Of a DNA stretch of 64,000 nt, positions 49,926 through 58,343 are shown in pieces. The stretch spans positions 1 through 64,000 of the forward strand of contig JAFXNQ010000041.1 in the NCBI GenBank assembly GCA_017529425.1, given 5' to 3'. Every line of letters begins with the position of its first letter. Positions within the stretch are counted from its first letter, which is position 1. The notes under the pieces are model-generated. The model was not told where the DNA came from. It saw only the letters and a list, made by a program, of their open reading frames with translations, and made no database searches. Both the position numbers and the translations under genes were made by a program. This DNA comes from Bacteroidales bacterium (GTDB lineage Bacteria; Bacteroidota; Bacteroidia; Bacteroidales; UBA932).

Positions 49926-50474
49926 TTTGTTACCACGGAAAGGAACCATATACTTATGATTCTCAACCACAAGTCCAGGAAAATAGAAGGTACTATTCTT
50001 ATAGAAACTAGTACTTACTTCTACCCCAAGAGTCCTGGCAAGATCGTTTCCAAAACCCCATGCGTATAATGTGCCTGTTTCTGACAGAAGATAGCAATCC
50101 ATGTCGGCACTGCTTCTGTGTATTGGATTAGGATAGCATTCTGATATCACATATCCTTTGAGAACGTAGGTACGGATGGCGTTGTTATGGAATAACAGTG
50201 CCATTTCACAAGCTGTCTTCCACTGTATTGCATAGTGTTCTTCTGCTTGCAGTACTGCACCAATCAACTGAAGTAAATCCTTCTTCTCAGGCCGCTGTTT
50301 TAATGGAATCCTGTCAATACCATCAAGAACAACCCCAGACAAGCCTTGTTCTTCCGCTATCGCTTCTATAACCGTCCAGTCAGCGTGAGAAAAATCCAAA
50401 TTAGGCAGAGGATAGTCTGCATCTATCCCCAACCTCACCAATTCAAGAAATAACTCTTGATTTGTCGAAACCAT
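49818..50474 (-). pseudogene. 3'-truncated nucleotidyltransferase (NTP_transf_5 type), copy 3
   Basis: Of 218 codons, the first 183 or so match the family: TYVLKGYVISECYPNPIHR then SSADMDCYLL, in the position of LKG...GD(I/V)D in the other two copies, and PGLVVENHKYM. From about base 49925 on, the frame reads unrelated sequence, which is the aminotransferase fragment in another phase (LWTLRALRLALSAGLCIS). The helical C-terminal half is missing. The gene begins 25 bases after the WbuB-like glycosyltransferase gene, at the end of the capsule operon. Confidence 0.75.
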
Positions 50475-50498
50475 TGTTAATATGTATAGTCTAACGAA

Positions 50499-51713
50499 CT
50501 ACACCAGCCCTTTAAGGATATCGAAGTACTTCTTCGTCTGCGTCTTTCTGGCAGCATTCTCTTCCGCAAACTTACGGGCATTCTTTCCCTGTGCGTCCAA
50601 ATGCCCGCGCTTCTCGTATGCTTCAAGTATCGTATTGGCCAAGGCATCAGCATCACCATGTTCCAGCGTATAACCCATGTCTTTCTCTTTAATCAACTGG
50701 GCAATATCACTGGTCTGGTCAACAAGCGACAACATGGCAGAACCGGCAGACATGATGACAAAGGTTTTTGAAGGCAGTGCCATCTTTGACAGACCTGGCT
50801 CAATGGAAACAAGTTCCAAATCACCAATACTGTATATTTCTGCACAACGTGAAGCAGGTTGCAAAGGACGGATTAATATGTAGTCCAACCCTTCGTCTGC
50901 AACTTGCTTCTCGAGTTGAGCCTTATAAGAACCACTACCAATTATCACAAAGATAATGTCAGAATTCTGGGCATGTGCTTTCTTAGCAGCCTCAACAATA
51001 ACAGGCCAGCCTTGGAACAAACCAATATCTCCAGCGTAAGAAACAATGAATTTGTCCTTTGGAACATCCAGTTCATCCATCAGTTTATTATTGATTCTCT
51101 CCACATGATGCAGGCTCTCAGTATCTGCCCAGTTATAGATAACATCTATCTTGTCTGCAGGGCATTTCTGAGACATGATGGTGCGCTTCATCTCCTCGGA
51201 AATAGTGATGATTCGCGTGTTCTTGCGATAAACCCAACGCTCCATCATACGGAAGAACTTAATCATTGGATTTCCTTCACCGTACCCTTTAATCTTTATC
51301 AATGTATCGGGGAACAAATCCTGTGCATTATATACAGTCGGTGCTTTCTTTACTAACTTGGCACCCATCCAGCCAAGGAAGAAAGGAGAACTGTAGATGT
51401 AGTAAACATCAGTAGGTGTTTTCTTAGCTTCCTTATAAATAGTCCAAGTCAACTTGGCATATTTAATCATGCGGTCAAACAATCCTTCTCCTTCACCACC
51501 CCTGCTGCCTACTCTGCGAACAATTACATTTTCAGATATTTGCTCTACGGGATGTTCAAGATAATACTGCTTGACCTCCTCAGAGATACGTCTTGAGGGG
51601 AATCCAGTCAACACAGTCACCTTTGCACCATACTCGCCTAAATCCAAGGCCAATTCATTTAGAAGAGCATGACGTTCCTTACATAAATGACCTGTTATAA
51701 ATGTTATATTCAT
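50499..51713 (-). CDS. WbuB-like glycosyltransferase family 4
   Basis: A 404-aa GT-B enzyme. It begins MNITFITGHLCKERHALLNE; the middle YNAQDLFPDTLIKIKGYGEG resembles WbuB/WbpH-type L-FucNAc or related HexNAc transferases. The C-terminal half has VSYAGDIGLFQGWPVIVEAA and the donor-binding region VSIEPGLSKMALPSKTFVIM. It is the last intact gene of the capsule operon. WbuB and WbuC genes are commonly found together, and WbuC copies do occur elsewhere in this window. Donor sugar is inferred, not proven. Confidence 0.85.
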   Translation of the reverse strand: MNITFITGHLCKERHALLNELALDLGEYGAKVTVLTGFPSRRISEEVKQYYLEHPVEQISENVIVRRVGSRGGEGEGLFDRMIKYAKLTWTIYKEAKKTPTDVYYIYSSPFFLGWMGAKLVKKAPTVYNAQDLFPDTLIKIKGYGEGNPMIKFFRMMERWVYRKNTRIITISEEMKRTIMSQKCPADKIDVIYNWADTESLHHVERINNKLMDELDVPKDKFIVSYAGDIGLFQGWPVIVEAAKKAHAQNSDIIFVIIGSGSYKAQLEKQVADEGLDYILIRPLQPASRCAEIYSIGDLELVSIEPGLSKMALPSKTFVIMSAGSAMLSLVDQTSDIAQLIKEKDMGYTLEHGDADALANTILEAYEKRGHLDAQGKNARKFAEENAARKTQTKKYFDILKGLV

Positions 51714-51719
51714 TTTCGA

Positions 51720-52766
51720 CTATTTAATTTTTAACAATTTGCTGAGACCATCTGAAATGAGTCCGGAGATATAATTTACAACCAGTGCAGCAGCAATGAT
51801 TGCGGGAACAATAAACATTATATTCAACGGAAATACGATATCTTGCATATAGTATATTATCACATGCTGAACAACATAAATGTCAAGGGTTAATTCAGAC
51901 AGCTTCCATACACATTTCGACTGCCAGCTATTGATGCTATCATTGCGATAGAGTAATTTCTTAAAGCTCTCCTCAAATTGAAATATGGCTTTGAAGATTA
52001 ATACTGCTGAAAAAAGCAATACAATATTAACAACTATTTGATAATTATATGTCCATGTATGGCTCCGAACGTATGTTATCAGGAATGCATACATAACCGC
52101 AACCATCACACAAAGCAAAACCCAGAACCCTTTATTGTCGTTTTTCTTCAGGAAACCAATCCGTTTTAATGTTGCTCCCGAAACCATTGCAGTAAAATAG
52201 AGGAATAGTGTAATGGGATGCGTTACTGCATTCATCCAATATTCACTCTTATCAACAAGGAACAGGTAAGCAAGCATATAGCATACAAAAGCGGCCCCCA
52301 ATCCTACCAACGACAACTTTCCCTTAGAAAACTTGCCTATTGCTCCTGTGCCAATGCCCTCATATGAAGAGTTGATGGGGGTTATTAACTTCCTATAAAA
52401 GAAGAATGGTATATATAGAACCATGATTGCCCCAACAAAAACATAAGCAGTCGGGTAAACAAAAACATAAAAAGCACTCTTCCCTGACAAAGAGAAATAT
52501 CCTATTGCTAAGTTAAATACGGTCATCAATATGACAGCCGGATATATTCTCAGAATACGTTTAGCATACCAACTGAAAAAGTTCTTTGATTTCGAATCTA
52601 CCAGACAATAACCGCTAATCATGAAGAAGAGGACATCTCCCAATAAGCCACCTACTGCTAATGACTCATACGGCCAAACATCATTGAAATGAGTATTTGT
52701 TATTAGTGCCGTCGCTAAACATCGTAGAATAGCTATTGAAAGAATTTTTCCTTTAATATCTTTCAT
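51720..52766 (-). CDS. Membrane acyltransferase 3 family protein
   Basis: About 348 aa from the start at 52766 (MKDIKGKILSIAILRCLATAL); an upstream ATG at 52802 would overlap the preceding gene more. The N-terminal helix with LRCLATALITNTHFNDVW, then LGDVLFFMISGYCLVDS and FFSWYAKRILRIYPAVIL, are acyltransferase 3 (OafA/WecH-like) motifs; about ten hydrophobic helices follow. The usual active-site His appears in THFND. Predicted to O- or N-acylate (often acetylate) the glycan at the inner membrane. Confidence 0.85.
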   Translation of the reverse strand: MKDIKGKILSIAILRCLATALITNTHFNDVWPYESLAVGGLLGDVLFFMISGYCLVDSKSKNFFSWYAKRILRIYPAVILMTVFNLAIGYFSLSGKSAFYVFVYPTAYVFVGAIMVLYIPFFFYRKLITPINSSYEGIGTGAIGKFSKGKLSLVGLGAAFVCYMLAYLFLVDKSEYWMNAVTHPITLFLYFTAMVSGATLKRIGFLKKNDNKGFWVLLCVMVAVMYAFLITYVRSHTWTYNYQIVVNIVLLFSAVLIFKAIFQFEESFKKLLYRNDSINSWQSKCVWKLSELTLDIYVVQHVIIYYMQDIVFPLNIMFIVPAIIAAALVVNYISGLISDGLSKLLKIK

Positions 52767-52780
52767 TATTAATCCCTTTC

Positions 52781-53713
52781 TTAATAGATCTTGGTCAGCC
52801 AATCCAGATATTTCTCCAATTTACCTTGTACGCACTCCAGATACTTCATGTGTATCTTCTTTGTCCAAGCACCCTGTTCACCAGTACCTATTGCATACTT
52901 GTCAACGGTGTAAATAGGCGTAACTTCCATTGCACTTCCGCAAAGGAAAGCCTCATCAGCCATATAGACCTCAGTACGGTCAATAGTACGCTCCACGAAC
53001 CTCATTCCCAGCTCTTCTGTAGCCAGTTTGATAACAGTGTCACGGGTGATGCTCTCCAAAACACTGTCTGTCAAGCGAGGAGTAATCAGCGTATCACCCT
53101 TCACCATGAAGAAGCAACTGCCAGGGCCTTCTGCCACCTTGCCCACTTCGTTCAGGAAGATACAGGTATCATAGCCATTGCGCAATGCCTCACGCTGACC
53201 CACACGACTGTTGATATAGTTGGCACCGCACTTGATACGGGGGCTTAGGTTCTCGTCGCTAATCCTGCGCCATGAGGTGATGCAGCAGTTCAAGCCTTTC
53301 TTATTGTATTCAGCTGCTGTCCGTCCACGGGGGATAGGTGCCACAAACATTTCAACCGGCCCTTCAGAACCCCATGAACCAAACCCATCCACAAACAGCG
53401 TCTGACGCACGGAGAGATTCTCATCATATTCGTTAGCTTTCACGGTATCCACCAAAGCCTTTTGATAGTCCTCCTTCGTGTATTTGCTGTCAAGCTGTAT
53501 CAGTTTCGCAGAGCGAATCAAACGTTCATAATGGTCTGATAAGCGGAAAGCATAGAGCTGCTTCTGCTCGTCGTTCCAATAGCACGGGATTCCCTCAAAC
53601 ACATTGAGTCCAAACTGTGAGGTGGGCGATAGCACATTCACCATCGCATCATTCACGTTCATAATCTGACCTTTAAACCAGATCAGTCTGTTAGCGACAT
53701 CAGTCTTTGCCAT
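52781..53713 (-). CDS. Class IV (branched-chain type) PLP aminotransferase
   Basis: A 310-aa fold-type IV aminotransferase. The catalytic lysine is Lys161 in SPRIKCGANYINSR. Other motifs are PTSQFGLNVFEGIPCY near the N-terminus, NEVGKVAEGPGSCFF (cofactor phosphate region) and LESITRDTVIKLA. It most resembles IlvE/D-amino-acid transaminase-type enzymes. Its place inside a capsule operon, close to the aldolase at 54339 and the phosphoglycosyltransferase, suggests that it makes an unusual amino acid or amino-acid substituent for the polysaccharide rather than housekeeping valine. That role is inference. Confidence 0.85.
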   Translation of the reverse strand: MAKTDVANRLIWFKGQIMNVNDAMVNVLSPTSQFGLNVFEGIPCYWNDEQKQLYAFRLSDHYERLIRSAKLIQLDSKYTKEDYQKALVDTVKANEYDENLSVRQTLFVDGFGSWGSEGPVEMFVAPIPRGRTAAEYNKKGLNCCITSWRRISDENLSPRIKCGANYINSRVGQREALRNGYDTCIFLNEVGKVAEGPGSCFFMVKGDTLITPRLTDSVLESITRDTVIKLATEELGMRFVERTIDRTEVYMADEAFLCGSAMEVTPIYTVDKYAIGTGEQGAWTKKIHMKYLECVQGKLEKYLDWLTKIY

Positions 53714-53725
53714 AATATTGTCTTT

Positions 53726-54373
53726 TTATTTGTTATCTCCTATTGTTCCTTGTTTGTTCTTCTCCATGTTCTCAGGCTTCTCTGCCACATCACTCATAGA
53801 GAAAACACGGGTAAAGGTCATGAACCACATCTTAATGTCATAGAGAATGTAATACTTGCTCAATTTATCAATATAGATGTTATCCCAATAGACCTTCTCA
53901 TCCCATGAGAAGTCGTTTCTTCCCACGCACTGAGCCAAACCGGAGATTCCTGGCGGAACAGAGAACCTTCTCTTGTAGGCATCATTCAATGTATCCCATT
54001 CAGGGAAATGGCCCAGCACTGGAGAACGAGGGCCAATGAAAGCCATATCACCTTTTACAATATTCCACAGCTGTGGCAACTCATCAAGACTAGTTTTTCT
54101 AATGAAGCTCCCAACCTTAGTAATTCTTGGGTCTCCCTCAAAGCTATAAACTCCCGTACCCATATTTTGGGCATTCATCACCATTGAACGGAATTTGTAC
54201 ATATTGTACGGCTTCCCGTTCAAACCAATCCTCTTTTGTTTGAATATTGCCCCACCTTTTGAGTCAACACATACTGCAATTGCAACGGCCAGTAAAACTG
54301 GCGAGAGGATAATCAACGCTACTAAAGCGATAATCGTATCAATGATACGACGGATAAACAGATACACTTTCAT
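53726..54373 (-). CDS. PglC/WcaJ-type phosphoglycosyltransferase
   Basis: A 215-aa monotopic bacterial sugar transferase. One N-terminal hydrophobic segment (IIALVALIILSPVLLAVAIA) forms a re-entrant helix. Then come KQKRIGLNGKPYNMYKFRSM, the active-site motif KTSLDELPQLWNIVKGDMAF with its Asp-Glu pair, and GPRSPV. PPGISGLAQCVGRND follows. It transfers a sugar-1-phosphate to undecaprenyl phosphate and so starts the repeat unit of this operon. Its start overlaps the aldolase gene by 35 bases. Confidence 0.95.
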   Translation of the reverse strand: MKVYLFIRRIIDTIIALVALIILSPVLLAVAIAVCVDSKGGAIFKQKRIGLNGKPYNMYKFRSMVMNAQNMGTGVYSFEGDPRITKVGSFIRKTSLDELPQLWNIVKGDMAFIGPRSPVLGHFPEWDTLNDAYKRRFSVPPGISGLAQCVGRNDFSWDEKVYWDNIYIDKLSKYYILYDIKMWFMTFTRVFSMSDVAEKPENMEKNKQGTIGDNK

Positions 54374-55199
54374 ATTTGTTTTCCCTTATCTTTTTAACTA
54401 TTGACGAAACTTCTTCTTTCACTTGCTGGTGTATGACCCATAACTGTTTCTGAGAAAAAGCTACAAATTTCTTTTCCGCATCTCGTAAGTCCTGAACACC
54501 CTTTTGGAAATCTTCACGTATTTCATCCAAATCATGAATCAGATTGGTGTTGCAGAACGTCCTTGACAGGATGACCATTTGTGACCCAAGTCTGACGTGC
54601 TCGGCAAGAATGTGTTCTGCTGGGAGCATACCTCCGCCTATTCTGCCAATACCTCCAAAGCCATACTTAATCTTATTAGTCCTAAGCTCCCTGCATATCT
54701 CATCAACTGTTCCCTCTGCAAGCATCTCAAACATAAAGGTTTTCTGGAGGCTCAGATGTAAATCGTTTAGTCCTATATAGATTTCATCAATACCTTGAAT
54801 CGGCACAACCTCATTCAAAATGCTCCATGCTTCTTTGGTTTCAAGCAGTAAGTTCACAGTAGCACGGCCATCGACATAATCCACAAAGCGTTTTACTTCA
54901 TCTGTGGTCTTCCACATAGGCAGCATCACCACTTCTGCACCTCTGTCGATTGACTCTTTGACTTCATATTTTGATCCTTCATGAATGGGGTTGACTCTGG
55001 TCATTAATGCTGACTTGGTCAACACTTTTCTAAGATTTGTAATATCTTCTAATGTGTGATGGGATTTCACCGTGTCGCCCGGTTGCCTTTCTTCTTTTCC
55101 CATCCATTCCATATCAACCCACAATCTGTCAACGCCACACTGTTCGCCAATCAGTGCGACTTGGGGGTTGTTGGTAATATACATTAAATTAAGACTCAT
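54339..55199 (-). CDS. HpcH/HpaI aldolase family protein
   Basis: A 286-aa TIM-barrel protein. CGVDRLWVDMEWMGKE, VNPIHEG, DRGAEVVMLPMWKT, LLLETKEAW and GIDEIYIGLNDLHLSLQ follow the HpcH/HpaI (2-keto-3-deoxy aldolase/citrate-lyase) pattern, in which acidic residues in the LETKEAW and GLNDLHLS strands bind a metal. The C-terminal 50 residues are an extra helical tail. In the operon it lies next to a class IV aminotransferase and a phosphoglycosyltransferase. It may join pyruvate to an aldehyde for a polysaccharide substituent. The exact reaction is not readable. Confidence 0.8.
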   Translation of the reverse strand: MSLNLMYITNNPQVALIGEQCGVDRLWVDMEWMGKEERQPGDTVKSHHTLEDITNLRKVLTKSALMTRVNPIHEGSKYEVKESIDRGAEVVMLPMWKTTDEVKRFVDYVDGRATVNLLLETKEAWSILNEVVPIQGIDEIYIGLNDLHLSLQKTFMFEMLAEGTVDEICRELRTNKIKYGFGGIGRIGGGMLPAEHILAEHVRLGSQMVILSRTFCNTNLIHDLDEIREDFQKGVQDLRDAEKKFVAFSQKQLWVIHQQVKEEVSSIVKKIRENKYESVSVYPSYH

Positions 55200-55203
55200 C
55201 TTA

Positions 55204-56427
55204 TTATCTCTTTTTTGTTGGTAATAATCCTATCATTTCATCATATAAATTCAAATAACTCTCTGTATTATTTTCAACCGTATATCTTGACTTTACTAAA
55301 TCTATACAAGATTGGGAATAGGCTTGTTTCCCATTCTTTTTTATAATCTGAATATAATCATACACCTTCCTGTAGTCTTTATTTGGTGCAACAAAACCCG
55401 TTTGTGGTGTTATCAATGCTGGGGGAGCTGTGTTGTCATAAACAACAGCAGGTACCCCACAGGCATAACCTTCAATAATAGTCATCCCAAATGTTTCTGC
55501 AGAAGATAGGCATGTAATCACATCCGCCATTGAATATAACGATGCTAATTCCCTCTGGTCTCGTGTTTGACAAATCCCGATAATATTCTTAGGCAAAGAT
55601 GATTTAATACTATCTGTAACTCCTACCAAAACAATTATCTCATCTTCATTCAATAAAGAGCTCATAGCAATATAATCATTTAAGCCTTTATCACCTTTGT
55701 CCCACTGTGACGAAACACTAATGATAATAAACTTATTGTCAGCCCAAGTTGGCCTGTTTATGCATTTGCCCGGATGAAAAACATTCACATCGATACCATT
55801 AAGGATAACTCGGATATCCTTATCACCCAAACATGAAGAGGTAAGGCTTTTACCAACCCATTCCGATACGGCAACAATATGTAGGTTCCGGTTGGCGTTG
55901 AACAGCAATCGTTTTAATGTAAAATTTTCTTCAGTCCTATCAATAAGAGGAAGTTTTTCCCTTTTAACCACTGGGCATCCAGCGCACTTATCCTTCCACT
56001 TATTACATCCCATTCTTATAAAATGAGTACAATGACCTGTTATTGCCCAAAAATCATGAAATGTCCAAACCACTTTAATATCAGTGGCATTCAAATACTC
56101 AAATAGAATCTTATAGTTAAGCCAATGATCATGAATATTATGTAAATGGACAATATCTGGATCAATATCCTTTAGAATAGCCACCAACTTACGTGTAGCA
56201 ATGATGGAACATAGTCCTTCTCTGTCAAATAGCCTATTAAACGCATAGTGGACCAGAGTACTAAATCTATTGCCGATTTTAATCAAATGTGAATTGGAGT
56301 TACTAGAATGTCTTCCATAAACAATAAAGCTTTCCCATCCCCTGGCAATAGCAGCATTGCCTATTTGTTCGGCTATCTTACCTGTTGACCCCCAGTTAGC
56401 CGTAGCATTAATCTGTACCAATTTCAT
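55204..56427 (-). CDS. Glycosyltransferase family 4 (WcaC-like)
   Basis: A 407-aa GT-B enzyme. It starts MKLVQINATANWGSTGKIAE; IDPDIVHLHNIHDHWLNYKI and TFHDFWAITGHCTHF are typical of WcaC-like transferases. A Cys-rich motif GCNKWKDKCAGCPV probably binds a metal. The C-terminal GT4 motif is SSAETFGMTIIEGYACGVPA with conserved Glu residues. It overlaps the deacetylase gene by 4 bases. Predicted to extend the repeat unit on the cytoplasmic side. Confidence 0.85.
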   Translation of the reverse strand: MKLVQINATANWGSTGKIAEQIGNAAIARGWESFIVYGRHSSNSNSHLIKIGNRFSTLVHYAFNRLFDREGLCSIIATRKLVAILKDIDPDIVHLHNIHDHWLNYKILFEYLNATDIKVVWTFHDFWAITGHCTHFIRMGCNKWKDKCAGCPVVKREKLPLIDRTEENFTLKRLLFNANRNLHIVAVSEWVGKSLTSSCLGDKDIRVILNGIDVNVFHPGKCINRPTWADNKFIIISVSSQWDKGDKGLNDYIAMSSLLNEDEIIVLVGVTDSIKSSLPKNIIGICQTRDQRELASLYSMADVITCLSSAETFGMTIIEGYACGVPAVVYDNTAPPALITPQTGFVAPNKDYRKVYDYIQIIKKNGKQAYSQSCIDLVKSRYTVENNTESYLNLYDEMIGLLPTKKR

Positions 56428-57173
56428 GGGTTCACAACAATTTTTTTATAGTGCAAGTTGATATAATGTTGTTTAAGAAGGTTATTTCCACCCCGCAAAA
56501 TGTACTTCACCTCGTCTGTATCTGCCGATTGTAGAAGATTACGAGCACGCATATTGCCATGTATTAGAGTTTCATAGTCACCTGGGGCACTACTATAAAT
56601 GGTCGCGTATCCATATTTCCTTATCTTCTCCAGAAGATGGTCAGAAAAATAGCCTATGGGCAGGCATATTTCCGATACTTCTTTTCCTAACAACTCCGAT
56701 AGGTATTCTTTCGAATCCTTCAACTCCCTTATAAGTTCCTCGTCACTAAAAGTTGTCAAATCTTCGTGGCTCCACGCATGACATTCGAAGACAAACCCGT
56801 GTTCCTGCAGTTCCAAGATTTCCTCTTTCGTAAGATAGCACTCCTTGCCTATCAGTTCTACAGCAAGAAACACTGTTGGGCATATCCCCTCATCGTAGAA
56901 CACCTGCCTCACATCATAGATACCACGGAAACCGTCATCAAAAAGAATTGCCACTTCCCCCTCCTTTTTTGTAATTTTTGGAACAATCCGATAGCCTTCT
57001 TTTTTTATTACAGATACGTGCTGTCTAAACAGATTCAAAGATGTACCCATATCAGTATATTTCTTATCGCCGAACACGTCATGATAATACAATAATTTAC
57101 TGTTATGATTTTTTCTAACAACTGAACCTGCCATCAAAAGCAGCTTCCTGATATACGATGTGATTTTGCTCAT
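56424..57173 (-). CDS. Polysaccharide deacetylase (CE4/NodB family)
   Basis: A 249-aa protein with the NodB core: LFDDGFRGIYDV (Asp79-Asp80, catalytic base and metal ligand), CHAWSHEDLTTFS (His132 and His136, metal ligands) and ICLPIGYFSDH. It has no signal peptide, so it probably acts on the lipid-linked precursor in the cytoplasm or at the membrane and removes an N-acetyl group. It follows a GT4 gene and overlaps the next one by 4 bases, so it belongs to the capsule assembly set. Confidence 0.85.
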   Translation of the reverse strand: MSKITSYIRKLLLMAGSVVRKNHNSKLLYYHDVFGDKKYTDMGTSLNLFRQHVSVIKKEGYRIVPKITKKEGEVAILFDDGFRGIYDVRQVFYDEGICPTVFLAVELIGKECYLTKEEILELQEHGFVFECHAWSHEDLTTFSDEELIRELKDSKEYLSELLGKEVSEICLPIGYFSDHLLEKIRKYGYATIYSSAPGDYETLIHGNMRARNLLQSADTDEVKYILRGGNNLLKQHYINLHYKKIVVNP

Positions 57174-57191
57174 TTCTATTTATTTTTTCAT

Positions 57192-58343
57192 TTACACTGG
57201 CAACGCCTTGCTGCAAGGCCCCTCGGTTATTGCTGTATCACAGCCACTGCTCAAATTATCTATCAATGACAAAAAACTCTTAGCAGCATTTTGTGGCGAC
57301 CATAGTTTTTGCATCGTATTAACAGCCTCTATTCTACATTTGTCACGCAAGACAGTATTATTGATGAACAGAGTAACCTTCTCGTAAAGACTATCTATAT
57401 CCCCAGATTGAAAAACCAAACCATTGGTTCCATCGTTTATCAGATATGGAACAGATCCAATCGCATTACTGCCCACCACTGCACAGCCATTACTCATAGA
57501 TTCATTCAACACAGCACCCCAGCCCTCATTCTTGTCAGACGTAAAGAGAAAAATATCGTGACTTCTCATAGCTTCCAAAATTTGACTGTTTGGCACATTA
57601 CCCCTAAAGTTCACCACATCGGTCACACCCAATTGACACGCAAGCTGCTTGGTTTTCCCCCATTCAATCCCATCCCCATACATATCTATAACAAAGTCAT
57701 ACCCTTCGCGCCTTAATCTTGAAGCCAACAAGACTGGCAATTCTGGATGTTTCCATTTCAAGAATCTCGCACACCACATTAATTCTGCTTTTAAAGGCTT
57801 TGCTGTGCCTGAGCCAGGAACATCCAACTTAAACTTCTCGTCAACATAAGTAAAATATCCCCATTTATAACATTTGTCTTTGTATGAGAAGAGATGATAA
57901 TGATCGTTCGCCGCATAAGCACTCATACAGAGTTTGTAAATCGGCTTTTTATACCAGCCGGCAAAATGATAGGTAAGAATCATCTTCAGGATTACTGGGG
58001 AAGCCAGATTTAGCAAACCCCGTTTCAAATAACGCTCACTGGTATCAAATGACAAAAGCCCTCGCCTAACCCTTTCTTTTTCAAAAGGCAGTGCCTCAAC
58101 GCCATCAAACACACATGCATCTGCCGTCAGGGCCAATTCCATTGCTTTACTGTACAACAATTTAGACGCCCATGACTTTAATATATATGGGCGCGTACTA
58201 TAATCATCTGTAGAACCCTTTTGATCCGTACATCTTCCTGTCTCCACAAAGAAATAGTCCTTGCCAAGCAAATCATAAAAAACGTCCGCCAGGCAAGCCT
58301 GATGATGATTTAATACAAGTGAAAAAAAAACAACCTTCATCAT
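57192..58343 (-). CDS. Glycosyltransferase family 4
   Basis: A 383-aa GT-B enzyme. The C-terminal GT4 motifs are VVNFRGNVPNSQILEAMRSH, DIFLFTSDKNEGWGAVLNES and NGCAVVGSNAIGSVPYL, with the E-x7-E type glutamates in DKNEGWGAVLNES. The N-terminus MMKVVFFSLVLNHHQACLAD resembles other capsule GT4 proteins. It begins 4 bases inside the end of the polymerase gene. Sugar donor and linkage are unknown. Confidence 0.85.
   Translation of the reverse strand: MMKVVFFSLVLNHHQACLADVFYDLLGKDYFFVETGRCTDQKGSTDDYSTRPYILKSWASKLLYSKAMELALTADACVFDGVEALPFEKERVRRGLLSFDTSERYLKRGLLNLASPVILKMILTYHFAGWYKKPIYKLCMSAYAANDHYHLFSYKDKCYKWGYFTYVDEKFKLDVPGSGTAKPLKAELMWCARFLKWKHPELPVLLASRLRREGYDFVIDMYGDGIEWGKTKQLACQLGVTDVVNFRGNVPNSQILEAMRSHDIFLFTSDKNEGWGAVLNESMSNGCAVVGSNAIGSVPYLINDGTNGLVFQSGDIDSLYEKVTLFINNTVLRDKCRIEAVNTMQKLWSPQNAAKSFLSLIDNLSSGCDTAITEGPCSKALPV

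Noticed and set aside
52781-53713. Considered as ordinary housekeeping ilvE only
   Set aside because: Family is right, but the tight placement inside the capsule operon makes a dedicated role at least as likely, so it is kept as a class IV aminotransferase without the symbol.
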